A stretch of DNA of 64,000 bases, taken from NCBI GenBank assembly GCA_945869465.1, contig CAMBPB010000001.1, positions 62,001 to 126,000 on the forward strand, in the 5' to 3' direction. Of this stretch, positions 17,943 to 27,825 are shown piece after piece. Numbering within the stretch: position 1 is the first letter of the stretch; each line of letters starts with the position of its first letter. A program made the translations under genes and the position numbers. The stretch comes from Prosthecobacter debontii (GTDB taxonomy: Bacteria > Verrucomicrobiota > Verrucomicrobiia > Verrucomicrobiales > Akkermansiaceae). The notes beneath the pieces are model-generated. The model saw nothing but the letters and a program-made list of their open reading frames with translations, had not been told where the DNA came from and did not search any database.

Positions 17943-19355
17943 TTACCGCGGTTCGCCGGGTCGGCCGACAGCGTCCCCCGCCATGCGTTCCCAGAGCCTT
18001 CGGCGCCATTCGGCGTTGGCCCGGGCGACGGATTCGGCATCATCGATGTCATCATTGTCCGAATCCAGCACTTCAGGGTCAGGTGCCGCGGAGCCGGCAC
18101 CCAAGCGTAGGATGGAGTAAACCGAACTGATCACCGCCACACTCAGCCAGAAGTAAAGCATTGATTGGTCGAAGTAGGCCACGGAGATGCTGGTTGCTGC
18201 GTGGGAAAACAGACAGGCGCCGAAGCACCAGATCATGAAGCTTTGATCGGGCCACTGCGCGATGCGGTTGTCATGGATGTGGCCAACCCATTTGAACGCC
18301 ACAAGCAGCATCCAAATCACGAGCAACAAGGCCAGCAAACCGCCTGACACTCCGAAACCGATGTAGTAGTTGGTGATGTCCGTGTGTTGGGGATCGTGCG
18401 CGATGCCCTGCATTGGCATCCAGTGGCGGGTCACATCCGTACCGAAAAGCCACCACTCGGAGAAGTGTTTGAAGGTCTGTTCGATTAGAAACGAGCGGTG
18501 CCATCCCGTGCTTCCACCTGATATATCAATCCGCGATATCAGATAGTACGGCGGCTTCGTCATCGTGAACATCAGCGTCACATAGAGCAACACCGCGGCA
18601 ACGCGCAATTTATTGAGATGGGCTTTAAAACGCCACATCAGCAGAGCGGCTCCGCATGCAAACAGACTCATCACCGGGCCGCTGGAAGCCGAAGCGAAGA
18701 CCATGACGATTCCGGCCGCAATGCCAGCCATGGCGGCAATCCGGTGACGTTTCAAAATTCCGATAAACAAGGGAATACAAGTGGCGCCCACCGTGCCTGC
18801 GAGGATCGGGTGGCGAAACGGGCCTTGAGCCCGCAGTTTCCCCTCGCGAATGACAACCCAGTCAGGCACCCCGCCAAAGACCGCAAAGATGTTCCTGCCG
18901 GTGAGCTTTTCCACCATCATTTCCATCGCGATCGGCACCAACAGCAAGGCGATGATACGGATCACGTCGCCCACTTCCTCCAGATCCGCGCACCAGATCC
19001 GGATGAGGAAATAGATCAGCGTCTGGTTGAAAACCGCCCCGGCGGTTGTCACCGGTCCCGCCCGCTCGGGGTCGTGGAAAAAACTCGCGAAGAGCATCCA
19101 GCCGCCCCAGGCGATCATCAACTTGTCGATCAGGTTGAGCCCTCCGGGAAGCGACTCGCCTTTCGTCACCACCCGGATCGTGCCGACAAGGAGGAGCATG
19201 CGATACACTGGCAGCGAGATCGGTCCCAGTTCGATTCCCTGGCCCAAGGTCATATAGGTGCAGCCAATAAGAAGCGGCACCGGAGCCCATTTGCGCGGCA
19301 CCGCAAGCAACGCGGCGGCGCACACCAGAAAAAAGATAAGAGCGACGGGATTCAT
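17943..19355 (-). CDS. O-antigen ligase/polymerase-like membrane protein
   Basis: 470 residues with about 10-12 hydrophobic segments spread over residues 1-430 and a polar acidic C-terminal tail (SDNDDIDDAE). The central GPFRHPILAGTVGATCIPLF resembles the conserved region of Wzy_C/O-antigen ligase proteins. The long extracytoplasmic loop between about residues 270 and 330 (WHRSFLIEQTFKHFSEWWLFGT) is where ligases carry catalytic residues. It may ligate or polymerise the exported glycan in the periplasm. WaaL, Wzy and exosortase-locus EpsG-like roles cannot be told apart from sequence alone. Confidence 0.75.
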   Translation of the reverse strand: MNPVALIFFLVCAAALLAVPRKWAPVPLLIGCTYMTLGQGIELGPISLPVYRMLLLVGTIRVVTKGESLPGGLNLIDKLMIAWGGWMLFASFFHDPERAGPVTTAGAVFNQTLIYFLIRIWCADLEEVGDVIRIIALLLVPIAMEMMVEKLTGRNIFAVFGGVPDWVVIREGKLRAQGPFRHPILAGTVGATCIPLFIGILKRHRIAAMAGIAAGIVMVFASASSGPVMSLFACGAALLMWRFKAHLNKLRVAAVLLYVTLMFTMTKPPYYLISRIDISGGSTGWHRSFLIEQTFKHFSEWWLFGTDVTRHWMPMQGIAHDPQHTDITNYYIGFGVSGGLLALLLVIWMLLVAFKWVGHIHDNRIAQWPDQSFMIWCFGACLFSHAATSISVAYFDQSMLYFWLSVAVISSVYSILRLGAGSAAPDPEVLDSDNDDIDDAESVARANAEWRRRLWERMAGDAVGRPGEPR

Positions 19356-19424
19356 CGTTATATGCGGAGGCCTTGCCGGATTCCCAATCCACTCAAGGGC
19401 GTATCAACTGTTGTTCTCGTGGAA

Positions 19425-20426
19425 CTACCGGACCAAGCGCAGAATTGTCGATCGGTTGGTCCAGACGCGGAGCAGGGTTCTTTGGAACGCCGGGATGATC
19501 CCACAGAGGTTCGGTTCGTTGAAGAACAGGGTTTCCATGACCTTCGCACCCGGATCATCCGCCTTGAGCCAGTGGTCCTGTAGAAATTCGCGTTTCACGT
19601 AAGGGGCCGCAATCCGGTTATAAGGGGACAATTGTTGAAAAACCGCCCGAGGACCCTTTGTCCAAGGTTTGCCGCCTTGCGCATGAATCAACGGCGGCGT
19701 GCGGCCCATCAACGCATTCCTCAGCCTGTCCTGCACGGTGTAGCCGTCTTCCTGGAAACACTGGGCGATGTCCCTTCCATCCTTCAGCAGGAAAAGAGGG
19801 ATTCCCGCAAATCGTTCCGACGATAGCAACGCCGTAAGCACATCCTGATCCCCCATTAGGTGGAGCGGTCTTTGAGACCATGACTGAGCCTGCGCCTGCC
19901 GGTAAGTCGGATCCATCAGACTTTCATCCCACGCGTCCAACAAGGGCCGATGACAGACATTCACCTTGATCAGACAGGAATTGATCGTCGAAGTGAGGCG
20001 CCGCGACTCAGTCAGATTCCAGCCCGCCGCCCTCAGTCGGCTTCCTTTGGATCGGCCCCAACCGTATTCTTCCGTGGCGACAAAAACCTCCTCTGACAAA
20101 TGCTCGATGAGCTTCGACACGGACGATGCGAGGATAATGTCCGAGTCGCACCAAATCACGGGTCCGCCGGTCTCACTCAATAGCTGTTTCAATAAGGATG
20201 GCTTGACGCTCCATCCCGTCTGCGGCGTGGAAACTTCCTTCCTCAACATGACGTTTGGCTGATTCGAAAGCCAGTCGAGATCCTCCTGGTTCATGTTTCT
20301 CATGAACGCATGGAACAACCATTGCGGCTCGTGCCGCCTGGCACTCAACACCAGCAGCTTCACCCCAAGAATGCAGTCTTGCCTATCTTCAAAGAGACAG
20401 ACATGCGTATGTGACATATTGATCAT
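19425..20426 (-). CDS. putative GT-A glycosyltransferase (GT8-like)
   Basis: 333 residues, soluble. GGPVIWCDSDIILASS holds a DxD-type metal site at about residues 93-95; TINSCLIKVN and LMGDQDVLTALL match the later conserved blocks of GT8-like nucleotide-diphospho-sugar transferases. I do not recognise a closer subfamily. It lies between a GT4 and the O-antigen ligase-like gene, so a sugar transfer role in the same glycan is likely. The start could also be the ATG at 20417. Confidence 0.65.
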   Translation of the reverse strand: MINMSHTHVCLFEDRQDCILGVKLLVLSARRHEPQWLFHAFMRNMNQEDLDWLSNQPNVMLRKEVSTPQTGWSVKPSLLKQLLSETGGPVIWCDSDIILASSVSKLIEHLSEEVFVATEEYGWGRSKGSRLRAAGWNLTESRRLTSTINSCLIKVNVCHRPLLDAWDESLMDPTYRQAQAQSWSQRPLHLMGDQDVLTALLSSERFAGIPLFLLKDGRDIAQCFQEDGYTVQDRLRNALMGRTPPLIHAQGGKPWTKGPRAVFQQLSPYNRIAAPYVKREFLQDHWLKADDPGAKVMETLFFNEPNLCGIIPAFQRTLLRVWTNRSTILRLVR

Positions 20427-20529
20427 TCTGCAGCTAATAATAAAAACTCTGACTTAACTCCCGACTCCGACTCCGATCTGCGATCTGGGGCACAGGAGCT
20501 CTTCCTCAACAAACCTTAGTCCTAAAGAT

Positions 20530-21705
20530 TCAACTCCTGCCGGATTCCGGTGTCCGGATCTTGGTCGAATAGACTTCAACCAGCCGCCTGCCCGCACCTT
20601 TCCAGGTGATGTCGCCGATGGTGGACAATGACGCATTGCGCAGGCGCTTCAGGAACGCCCGGTCCAGATTCACATGGTTGATGTCCTTGGTTAACGCTCC
20701 GATGTCCCGCATGGGATGCACCATCGCGTTGTCCATGTGTCCGCATACAGCTCCGGCTCCGTCGGACACCAGCAGCACGCACCCGGAGCCTCTGGCTTCA
20801 TAGGTTACCAGCGCGCTGCCCTCCTCCACCGACGACAGGACGAACAAATCCGACTGCCTCATGAGTTCCGGCAGATCGTTCCGATGTCCCAATACCTGCA
20901 CGCTGGGATGATCCAGCAGGTTCGCAAGCCTCTCGGCGTATCCCGGAACAAATTCCCCACAAACAAGAAATTTCCCTTGTTGATGCGCCCCGGAATTCAG
21001 CCACGCTTCCAACGCGTAGTGCAGCCCCTTCCTCGGTTCACAAACGCCTGCATACAACATCACCAGCCCCCGATCTTCAGTCGGATCCTGGCTTCCCGGG
21101 AAAAATCTATCCTTGTCATATCCGTAGTGATGCCGGAGCAGCTTCCCTTGGTCGAATCCACAGTCTCTGAACGACTGCGCTACGAAGTCTGACGGGCAAA
21201 GCAGGAAATCGGCGCCGGCGTACTCCTTTTCCTCGTGGTCAAGGTAGCTCTGGTTGTGCCTGTGATCGTGGTCGGGTGGAAGATCAATTCCAAGCCGCCT
21301 GCCTTCCTCGGCGGCCGCCTGATAGGCATATGCCGTGTGGGCGTTGGGACGTTCAAGAAAACAAGCAATCCCCAGCCGTTTTGCGGTCTGAAGCGTGAGC
21401 AGCGAAGCGAGCGGCCAACCATGCACGACGTCAATCTGAGATGGATGGGCCGCCAGCCATCTTGCCGTCATCCAATCGTGAAGCTGACAGGCGCGCGTTC
21501 TTCCCAAGGCGCGCAAGGGAATGCGGAAACGGCCTAACGACAATGTCGTGTGCAAGCGGATTTGCGAAGGCAGTCTCCTTGCGACCGATCCGGTGAAAAC
21601 GGTGACTTCAGCACCCGCGCGCACCGCGCCGTCCACCTGATACCAAGCCGTCCTGCAGATACGCTCCGCACCGATTCGGAATGGAAAACTGTAAAGAACG
21701 CGCAT
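20530..21705 (-). CDS. glycosyltransferase family 4 (GT-B)
   Basis: Start placed at ATG 21705: it begins MRVLYSFPFRIGAERICRTA, the expected first strand of GT-B folds, while the upstream open frame to 21972 is Arg/Pro-rich and runs into the next gene. 391 residues. Late motifs include LVMLYAGVCEPRKGLHYALE, LMRQSDLFVLSSVEEGSALV and YEARGSGCVLLVSD; the last two correspond to the E-x7-E donor-binding region of GT4. Retaining transferase, probably cytoplasmic, acting on the lipid-linked oligosaccharide. Confidence 0.9.
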   Translation of the reverse strand: MRVLYSFPFRIGAERICRTAWYQVDGAVRAGAEVTVFTGSVARRLPSQIRLHTTLSLGRFRIPLRALGRTRACQLHDWMTARWLAAHPSQIDVVHGWPLASLLTLQTAKRLGIACFLERPNAHTAYAYQAAAEEGRRLGIDLPPDHDHRHNQSYLDHEEKEYAGADFLLCPSDFVAQSFRDCGFDQGKLLRHHYGYDKDRFFPGSQDPTEDRGLVMLYAGVCEPRKGLHYALEAWLNSGAHQQGKFLVCGEFVPGYAERLANLLDHPSVQVLGHRNDLPELMRQSDLFVLSSVEEGSALVTYEARGSGCVLLVSDGAGAVCGHMDNAMVHPMRDIGALTKDINHVNLDRAFLKRLRNASLSTIGDITWKGAGRRLVEVYSTKIRTPESGRS

Positions 21706-21886
21706 GGGTTGATTTTGAACTCCTCCACGCTCCCCAATGCCGCGCTGATCCAGACTCCGGATCAACCCATTGCGGGGTGCCGCCGGTGTCGCCTCGCTTT
21801 CCCCCCGACACCTTGCCTGGGTGGCGAGGTGCGCGGTGGATCGTCGTTCACCGCCAAACAGCGCCATCCTCGGGCAGAATGACCGT

Positions 21887-24235
21887 TTATTCGATGATCC
21901 TGAGGTTGGTCGGTGCCGAGGGCGCAGGCGCGGCGTTGCCAATGACGACATTGGAGACGATGGAGGAGCCACTGGTGGCGGTGAAGGCGAGGTTTCCCAA
22001 CAACCCTATGGAGGACTGCTCGGTCCGGAATGCGTAGTTAGTCGCAATGATGACAGGAGCCTGACCGGAGGGCGTGACCGTTACCGAATATCGATGGGTG
22101 GGAACGTCCGCCGTGACAACGACGCGGTAGCGGGTATTGGGCAGGTATTGAAGAGCATTTTCCGCCCTGTATCCACTGCCGTCCCGGGCATCGATCACGC
22201 CATTGGGTGCAAACCGAACGATGACGGCAAGTTCGGGGTAGGACAAGGCGGCCGTGGAGGAAATCCCCGTCACCGCATCAATCCCGGCGGCGGAAGGCAC
22301 CACATCAAAGGAACATGTAAAGGCCCCGGCCTGCGCCGGGATGGAGGCGTTTTGCCATTCGCCGTTCGAGGTGAACGATCCGATGGAATACGTGGCATTG
22401 AGGACAAAGCTGCTAGACATGCCGGATTTGATGGCAATGGCCTTGACCGTGGTGCTGGCGGCCACGAGGAGGGGGCTACTGTAAACCGCGCTCTGGCTAT
22501 CAGGTGTCGCGCCGTTCGTGGTGTAGCGAATGGTCGCTCCCGCTGTCGATGTGCCGAGGGTCACCGTCTGCGAGCCAAGGTAGCTTCCCGGAGCAGGAGA
22601 GGAGACCGGGGCGCTGACTTGATTTGCGTCGGAAACAATGTAAGTGCCGGTTCTCAAGGAACTGTCAGAGTCCGTCCCGTTGTAGGCGATCGCTTTGAGG
22701 GTTTTGGTTCCGACCCCCAGAGAGATTGGGCCGGTATAGAGGGTGCCTGTGGATCTTGTCGGGATGCTGTCATCCGTTGTGTATCGGATCGCCGCGCCGG
22801 CGGTCGCGGAAGTGATCGTGACGATCTGAGGGCTGGAGGAGCTTCCCGCCACCGGGGAGAACGAAGGAGTGGTAACGGTCATCAGCGGGGGCAGCGTCCC
22901 CCCGTCATTGTAAACCGCCCACATATTTCCCGCAAATCCACCTAATCCGGACAGCGTTTTGTATCGCTCGGTGAAGGCGAAAATCGCGGGATGCCCCCAG
23001 GACGCGCTGCGGCCGGTGAGCTTCGCCGCCAACACAGCTCCTCCCATCGCGGGCCACACGACGTGTCGGTAAGGGGTTCCGCCCGTCCAGCGGCTGTCAT
23101 CCTTGTTGGGTTCCCAGCGGTGCCTCACTCCCCATTCCGCCATGCCGACATGCGACTGGTTATAGGTCTCACTGGGGCTGTCAACAGGCCGTCCCACATC
23201 GCCCTGCGTCACGAAAAACGTCTGTGTGTCCTCTTGGAATACATCCGATCTTGCCGCGAAGGCGAGAAGAGTGGGGTCATTGAGGGCGACGGCCGCAAGA
23301 AACACCGGAAACTTTCGACCGCACTTGTGTCCTCCGTCATGGTAGAACGCACCGCCGTTGGTGGCATAGCTCCAAATATCAATTCCGCACTGAATGCTTT
23401 GGATCATTGCTTTTTCTTTGTCCGCCTGCGAGTTGTTGAGATGCAGCCAGAGGCCCACCTCACCCCACTTGAAGGCGATTTCCCGACCGTAGGTGGAAGG
23501 TTGTCCGTTTCCACCGTTCCCCGCCGCCACATTCCGCCACGGGCAAATCAAGCCGCCGGTATAGTGGCTGCTCCATTCCCACCATGGAAGTGCCGGAAGT
23601 TTCGCCTCAATGGCCGCTTTCGTCGGCGAACCCGACACCGGCGTTAGATTCTTCAGGACCGAGTAATTGATTTGGCTTTTGTTCCATCGAATCGTCCGGT
23701 CATTTCCGTAAGGACCGGGGCGGAAGCTTCCCTCGGGTGGGGCGGAAGCCAGCACGGTGAGCACACAAACCGTATCAAAATAGTTTGGATAGGAGCTCAC
23801 TGTCTTTGAGGAGACCAACGAGTTTCCGGCAAGCAAATTGAACGGAAAATTCAAGGCTAGGTTGAGTGCCGGGTCGTAGGCGGTTGTTGTCAGCGGGTTC
23901 ACGCTGCTGTCGAAACCGTGCTTCGCACCTGCGATTGGGTTCTTCATCGAACCATTCTGTTTGCCCACGGTGCTTTGAGAAGGGTTCGGATTGATGTTGG
24001 TGATGGTGACGGGGCCGATCACCCAAGGCTCACCGTTGGCAAAGGTTCCCGTAGGACGGTCCGAGGAGAAGCTCCATGTGATGCCGTAATGAGACACCGA
24101 TGTGGCTGCTTGGACCACGCCAAGCGCCGAGATCGCGATGAATAAAGCCGCACCGATGAATTTGGTGGCAGAGGATGGCAGATATCGGGACCTATTTGCG
24201 GGTGCCAAGTGTCTGAGAGCGAATCTATGGATCAT
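21887..24235 (-). CDS. secreted protein with chitobiase-like C-terminal modules
   Basis: 782 residues with a signal peptide (hydrophobic ATKFIGAALFIAISALGVVQA, residues ~24-44). Residues ~45-460 are a unique Trp/His-rich region (WWEWSSHYTGGLICPWRN, FYHDGGHKCGRKFPVFLAA, MAEWGVRHRWEPNKDD) that I cannot assign but that looks like an alpha/alpha-barrel carbohydrate-active enzyme. Two CHB_HEX_C_1-like modules follow (AAIRYTTDDSIPTRST; ATIRYTTNGATPDSQS), then a beta-sandwich. The frame stops at APTNLRIIE, where a fibronectin III domain would usually begin. Inside a glycan locus this could be a lyase or hydrolase that trims the polysaccharide. Confidence 0.75.
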   Translation of the reverse strand: MIHRFALRHLAPANRSRYLPSSATKFIGAALFIAISALGVVQAATSVSHYGITWSFSSDRPTGTFANGEPWVIGPVTITNINPNPSQSTVGKQNGSMKNPIAGAKHGFDSSVNPLTTTAYDPALNLALNFPFNLLAGNSLVSSKTVSSYPNYFDTVCVLTVLASAPPEGSFRPGPYGNDRTIRWNKSQINYSVLKNLTPVSGSPTKAAIEAKLPALPWWEWSSHYTGGLICPWRNVAAGNGGNGQPSTYGREIAFKWGEVGLWLHLNNSQADKEKAMIQSIQCGIDIWSYATNGGAFYHDGGHKCGRKFPVFLAAVALNDPTLLAFAARSDVFQEDTQTFFVTQGDVGRPVDSPSETYNQSHVGMAEWGVRHRWEPNKDDSRWTGGTPYRHVVWPAMGGAVLAAKLTGRSASWGHPAIFAFTERYKTLSGLGGFAGNMWAVYNDGGTLPPLMTVTTPSFSPVAGSSSSPQIVTITSATAGAAIRYTTDDSIPTRSTGTLYTGPISLGVGTKTLKAIAYNGTDSDSSLRTGTYIVSDANQVSAPVSSPAPGSYLGSQTVTLGTSTAGATIRYTTNGATPDSQSAVYSSPLLVAASTTVKAIAIKSGMSSSFVLNATYSIGSFTSNGEWQNASIPAQAGAFTCSFDVVPSAAGIDAVTGISSTAALSYPELAVIVRFAPNGVIDARDGSGYRAENALQYLPNTRYRVVVTADVPTHRYSVTVTPSGQAPVIIATNYAFRTEQSSIGLLGNLAFTATSGSSIVSNVVIGNAAPAPSAPTNLRIIE

Positions 24236-24242
24236 TCGATCT

Positions 24243-24269
24243 TTTATAATTATTTGGCTGCGGTCTCAA
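24243..24269 (-). promoter_or_regulatory. possible promoter of the secreted CHB_HEX gene
   Basis: On the minus strand TTGAGA (24264-24269) and TATAAA (24243-24248) are separated by 15 bases, within an AT-rich patch that also contains a T7-A7 run at 24274-24287. The -10 box ends only seven bases before the ATG at 24235, so a transcript from here would be almost leaderless. The spacer is short, so this is weak evidence. The rest of the 24236-24371 spacer holds nothing else I can name. Confidence 0.28.
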
Positions 24270-24371
24270 GCCGTTTTTTTAAAAAAATTTAACAAATAGA
24301 ACCGTGGGGGGGGCTTTTTCGGCAATTGTGCCAAGCAATGGAGCGGAAAACCTTGCGCGGCCAAGGGATTT

Positions 24372-26294
24372 TTATGCGGTCCGCCTCACGGGCATATCCG
24401 CTTGGGGCTTGTGAGCTGCGGACGATTTGATTTTCTTGATTCGGGCGAACGTCTCTCTGCGGAGCGGGTTGCGTAGTTTGAGCTGGCGGGGCAGCAAGGT
24501 CAGGGCGGAACCCATGGCCTTCAGGAATTTCAGGAAATGGGCCCGCGAGAGCGCCTTGAAACACTGGAAGGAAACCCGTGGCAGGAGGAAAACGAGCGCC
24601 TCAGGCCAGGGAAGGCAGGATACCGCCAAGAGGATTTGATTGCGGGGCTTGAAGAACAATTCCACCTCGCTGCGGCGGGACACCGGATTTGCGTGATGAA
24701 CGACGGCGATTCCCGGCGTGTGGAGGATCCGGCCGCCGCGGTCCAGAATCCTCCAGGCGAGTTCGACTTCTTCATAATGCATGCAAAGCAGCTCCGGGAA
24801 AAGCCCTGCCCCGATCATCGCGTCCCGGCGAAAGGCGTAGGCGGTGCCGCTGAAATACGAGGTGAAGAACTCTTTGTCGGCATGATCCAGAATCGGCAGC
24901 GGATGCCACCAGCGCCCGACGTCTTCCGCGATGCCGTCCGGTTTGAAAATCCGCAGCGCAAGACCATCCACCAAAACCGATTCCCGAAAATAGGCCGCCG
25001 CTTTGGCCAGAAGCTGGGGGTCGGGAACCGTCACGTCGCTGTCAAAGCCAACGATCAGCTCGCCCCGGGCTTCCCGGATGCCGCGGTTGCGGGTCACTGC
25101 AGGGCCGGCATTGGATTCGTTGACGAACAACCGAACGGCGGGAAATTCCCTGCGAATGGCTTCGACGCTGTCATCAGGAGAGCAGTCGTCCACGACAATC
25201 ACCTCGAAGTCCACGCCCTGCTGCCGATACACGTCCGCGAGCAGGGCAAGCATGCCATCCCGGCGCTTGTAGCTTGGTATAACGACGCTGACCATTCCGC
25301 AAAAATAGGGATTGTGGACGAAAATTTCAGTGGCACAGCCAGCCCCGATCCGCTTGGCGGTGCGATCCGAATATCCCTGCAACCAAGTGGCTCGCTCCCG
25401 CCAAAGGGTTTGCCACCGTCCGGCGGCGTCACCCTCACGGGGTTTCCTGAGGACTGCGGACAACGCGGCGCGAAGTCCGGTTCCAGCCGCGAGAAAGAAC
25501 AGGCCCAGCCATTTTGCGGGGCCGCGCCAGTGGGTTCGCACCAGACTCGCCTTCCCTCGGTAAAGCAGCATGGTTTTGTGAACCGGAGTATCCGAGCATA
25601 GTCCGACCTCATGCACCAGTTCCGCTTGCGGGCAGATCACCGGGCGATAGCCGAGCCGCCGCGCCCGCATGGCCAGGTCAACATCCTCGCCATACATGAA
25701 ATATCGCTCGTCCATGCCGCCCAGCTCGTCCCAGACGGTCTTGGGTGCCAGCAGGAAGCAGCCGGTGATGACCCCGACCTCCCTCACGCTGTCCCGTTGC
25801 CAATGACCCAGCGATTCCGGATCAAGCCAGCGGTTTTGGGGGGCGAGAGTGGTCAGGCCGAAACCAAACATCGCCATGCTCCACAGAGAAGGTTCGCCCC
25901 AGCAGGAGGATGGCTCCAAGCTGCCGTCCGGTCTCAAGGTCCTGCCGCCGTAAAGCCCGTGACCGGGATGGCTTCGCGCAAAATCGACAATCGCTTCCAC
26001 CGCATGGTTGAGGATCACCGTGTCCGGGTTCAACAGAAGGACAAACTCCGCGTCCGCATGGCTGGCTCCCAGATTCACGCCCGCCGCAAACCCCAGATTG
26101 GCTCCGGGAACCAGCAGCTCCACCTCTGGAAAACATTCTCGGATGAACGCCACCGAATGGTCCCGCGAATCGTTATCGACCACGATGATTTGCTGGCGGA
26201 TTTCCTTGCGGTTGGAAATGACACTTTCCAAACAGGCTCCGATAAAGTCCGCGGAATTGTAAGAGACAATGATGATCGCGACGTCGGCTTTCAT
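24372..26294 (-). CDS. tandem glycosyltransferase family 2 protein (GT2-GT2)
   Basis: 640 residues from ATG 26294, chosen because it overlaps the upstream stop (ATGA) and begins with [16 protein letters not shown]. The first GT-A domain (about 1-300) has [10 protein letters not shown] as its DxD-like site and [19 protein letters not shown], a rhamnosyltransferase-like block. After a linker, a second complete GT-A domain starts at [14 protein letters not shown] (about residue 335) with [18 protein letters not shown] and [17 protein letters not shown], and ends in a basic tail. Either a bifunctional enzyme adding two residues or a fusion of two neighbouring GT genes. No frame break is visible. 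Confidence 0.88.
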   Translation of the reverse strand: MKADVAIIIVSYNSADFIGACLESVISNRKEIRQQIIVVDNDSRDHSVAFIRECFPEVELLVPGANLGFAAGVNLGASHADAEFVLLLNPDTVILNHAVEAIVDFARSHPGHGLYGGRTLRPDGSLEPSSCWGEPSLWSMAMFGFGLTTLAPQNRWLDPESLGHWQRDSVREVGVITGCFLLAPKTVWDELGGMDERYFMYGEDVDLAMRARRLGYRPVICPQAELVHEVGLCSDTPVHKTMLLYRGKASLVRTHWRGPAKWLGLFFLAAGTGLRAALSAVLRKPREGDAAGRWQTLWRERATWLQGYSDRTAKRIGAGCATEIFVHNPYFCGMVSVVIPSYKRRDGMLALLADVYRQQGVDFEVIVVDDCSPDDSVEAIRREFPAVRLFVNESNAGPAVTRNRGIREARGELIVGFDSDVTVPDPQLLAKAAAYFRESVLVDGLALRIFKPDGIAEDVGRWWHPLPILDHADKEFFTSYFSGTAYAFRRDAMIGAGLFPELLCMHYEEVELAWRILDRGGRILHTPGIAVVHHANPVSRRSEVELFFKPRNQILLAVSCLPWPEALVFLLPRVSFQCFKALSRAHFLKFLKAMGSALTLLPRQLKLRNPLRRETFARIKKIKSSAAHKPQADMPVRRTA

Positions 26295-26845
26295 GAGGGG
26301 GTGGCGTTTTGGGAAGAATTTCTGGTGCCGATCCCGCGGGCGGGCACTCCCGCCGCGATGGTTCCGGGTGGCAGATCCCGGGTGACCACGGCGCCGGCTC
26401 CGATGATGCAGCCGTCTCCGATGGTCACTCCCGCGGTGACAACCACCCGGGCACCCAACCACACGTCGTTTCCAATCGTTACATCCAGTTCACGCTTGGG
26501 CTGGTCTCTGAATGGCCGGCCCGCGACAAACTGATAGTCCGACGCGGTGATGAAAACTTCGGGAGCCAACGAGACAAAATCGCCGAGAAAAATCCGGCCG
26601 GTTGAATCGCCGGCCCACAGATAGCACCGCTCGCCAATGTGGCAGCCATTGCCCATCGAGATGCGTTCGCCATTCCTGAAAGACACGTTGGGAGCCAGTC
26701 TGGTGTCCTTCCCCATGGCGATCCGCCGGCGCTCCCTGACGTGGGTGTAGCCGAAGTAATGAACCATTCGAAACGCGTGAAGATAACACCGCGGATCCAG
26801 AAGCGATCGCATGAGACCAAAAACCTGATGAATGCGTTTCTTCAT
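26291..26845 (-). CDS. hexapeptide-repeat acetyltransferase
   Basis: 184 residues. Beta-helix repeats run from [20 protein letters not shown] to the signature [19 protein letters not shown] and [18 protein letters not shown] and [17 protein letters not shown] are typical of maltose/galactoside acetyltransferase-like proteins, here with a short N-terminal helix ([14 protein letters not shown]). Likely O-acetylates a polysaccharide sugar. The stop overlaps the tandem GT2 start. Confidence 0.87.
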   Translation of the reverse strand: MKKRIHQVFGLMRSLLDPRCYLHAFRMVHYFGYTHVRERRRIAMGKDTRLAPNVSFRNGERISMGNGCHIGERCYLWAGDSTGRIFLGDFVSLAPEVFITASDYQFVAGRPFRDQPKRELDVTIGNDVWLGARVVVTAGVTIGDGCIIGAGAVVTRDLPPGTIAAGVPARGIGTRNSSQNATPS

Positions 26846-26872
26846 GAGCCGGCGGGTCGCGAAAATCCATGG

Positions 26873-27358
26873 TCAGGCACGACCGGAGAAGATGAAATCA
26901 CGCAGTCCCCTCACAAGTTCGTCGCTCGCGGAAGCTCCGATCCGGCGGGCGGGCCTCAGTTCACCCAGGTGATCCAACCGCACGCGAAGTTCCGCTTCAT
27001 CGAAAGCGACATTGACGTTTCCCAATTCATGCATCCGCCGCGCGGTGGCCACCTGATGCTCGCTCCGGTGTTCTCCCAGACTCGCCCTCTTCGGCATTAC
27101 CAGAATCGGTTTGCCATACATGAGGGCGGAAAGAATGGTTCCCATTCCGGCGTGGGAAATGATCAGGGTCGCCGCGTTGAAACGTTTGGAATACTCGGGG
27201 GGCTGTAGAAAATGGGTGAACTCAATGAACTCCGGTTCCCACCCCCCCTCGCCGATCTGCGCAAAAACATCCCGCCGGCCGTTCTCACGCGCCCAGGCAT
27301 CGATGACCTTCAACATCCGATCAAAGGGCAGGTCCGTTCCAACCGTGACGAAAATCAT
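26873..27358 (-). CDS. PssE-like glycosyltransferase catalytic subunit (Alg13-like)
   Basis: 161 residues corresponding to the C-terminal, UDP-sugar-binding half of a GT28/GT-B enzyme. MIFVTVGTDLPFDRML opens it; LIISHAGMGTILSALMYGKP is the donor-binding loop and PKRASLGEHRSEHQ the conserved HQ motif. Works as a heterodimer with the membrane partner encoded immediately upstream (ATGA overlap), by analogy with PssD/PssE and Alg14/Alg13. Probably adds the second sugar to the lipid-linked primer. Confidence 0.88.
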   Translation of the reverse strand: MIFVTVGTDLPFDRMLKVIDAWARENGRRDVFAQIGEGGWEPEFIEFTHFLQPPEYSKRFNAATLIISHAGMGTILSALMYGKPILVMPKRASLGEHRSEHQVATARRMHELGNVNVAFDEAELRVRLDHLGELRPARRIGASASDELVRGLRDFIFSGRA

Positions 27359-27813
27359 AACACGCTTCCGTAAAACCGAGGTCCTCCCTCACCGGCAAGA
27401 TGAGGCCACTGAGTCAGCCACAAATCCACGAAGCCGCCGGACTTCACGCCCGACATCGAGAACTCCTCGGCGTTCGCCACGCTGTCCAGCCAGATCACGC
27501 GGGCTCCCAGCCACTTGCCAAGCCGGACGGCGAAATATCCCGGAGCCGCACCGGTGGTAATGACAACCTCGGGGCGTTCCCGCAGCAACAGCAGAAAGAT
27601 GGCGATCGCACTGCGGACAAGCGCCTGCTTGTTCCACCGGTTAGAGTCCGGAATCAACCGGAACTCCGCCTGGCCGACATCCTCGCGGTAGCCCTCGCGG
27701 ACCGTCGCGTAAATCACGTCGCAGCCTTCAAAGGCGGGCCTGAGCCGCAGCAACTGGACCCAGTGTCCGCCGCCGGAGGAGATTGCCAGAACTTTGGGGC
27801 GTTTTTCAGACAT
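27355..27813 (-). CDS. PssD-like glycosyltransferase membrane subunit (Alg14-like)
   Basis: 152 residues. VLAISSGGGHWVQLLRLRPA is the acceptor-side glycine loop of Alg14/PssD, and VITTGAAPGYFAVRLGKWLG the second hallmark. The hydrophobic stretch SAIAIFLLLLRERP is the likely membrane contact. Recruits the Alg13-like partner to the membrane. It follows the polyprenyl sugar transferase gene by about 12 bases, which fits primer synthesis followed by the next sugar. Confidence 0.88.
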   Translation of the reverse strand: MSEKRPKVLAISSGGGHWVQLLRLRPAFEGCDVIYATVREGYREDVGQAEFRLIPDSNRWNKQALVRSAIAIFLLLLRERPEVVITTGAAPGYFAVRLGKWLGARVIWLDSVANAEEFSMSGVKSGGFVDLWLTQWPHLAGEGGPRFYGSVL

Positions 27814-27825
27814 CGCATTGTCAGT

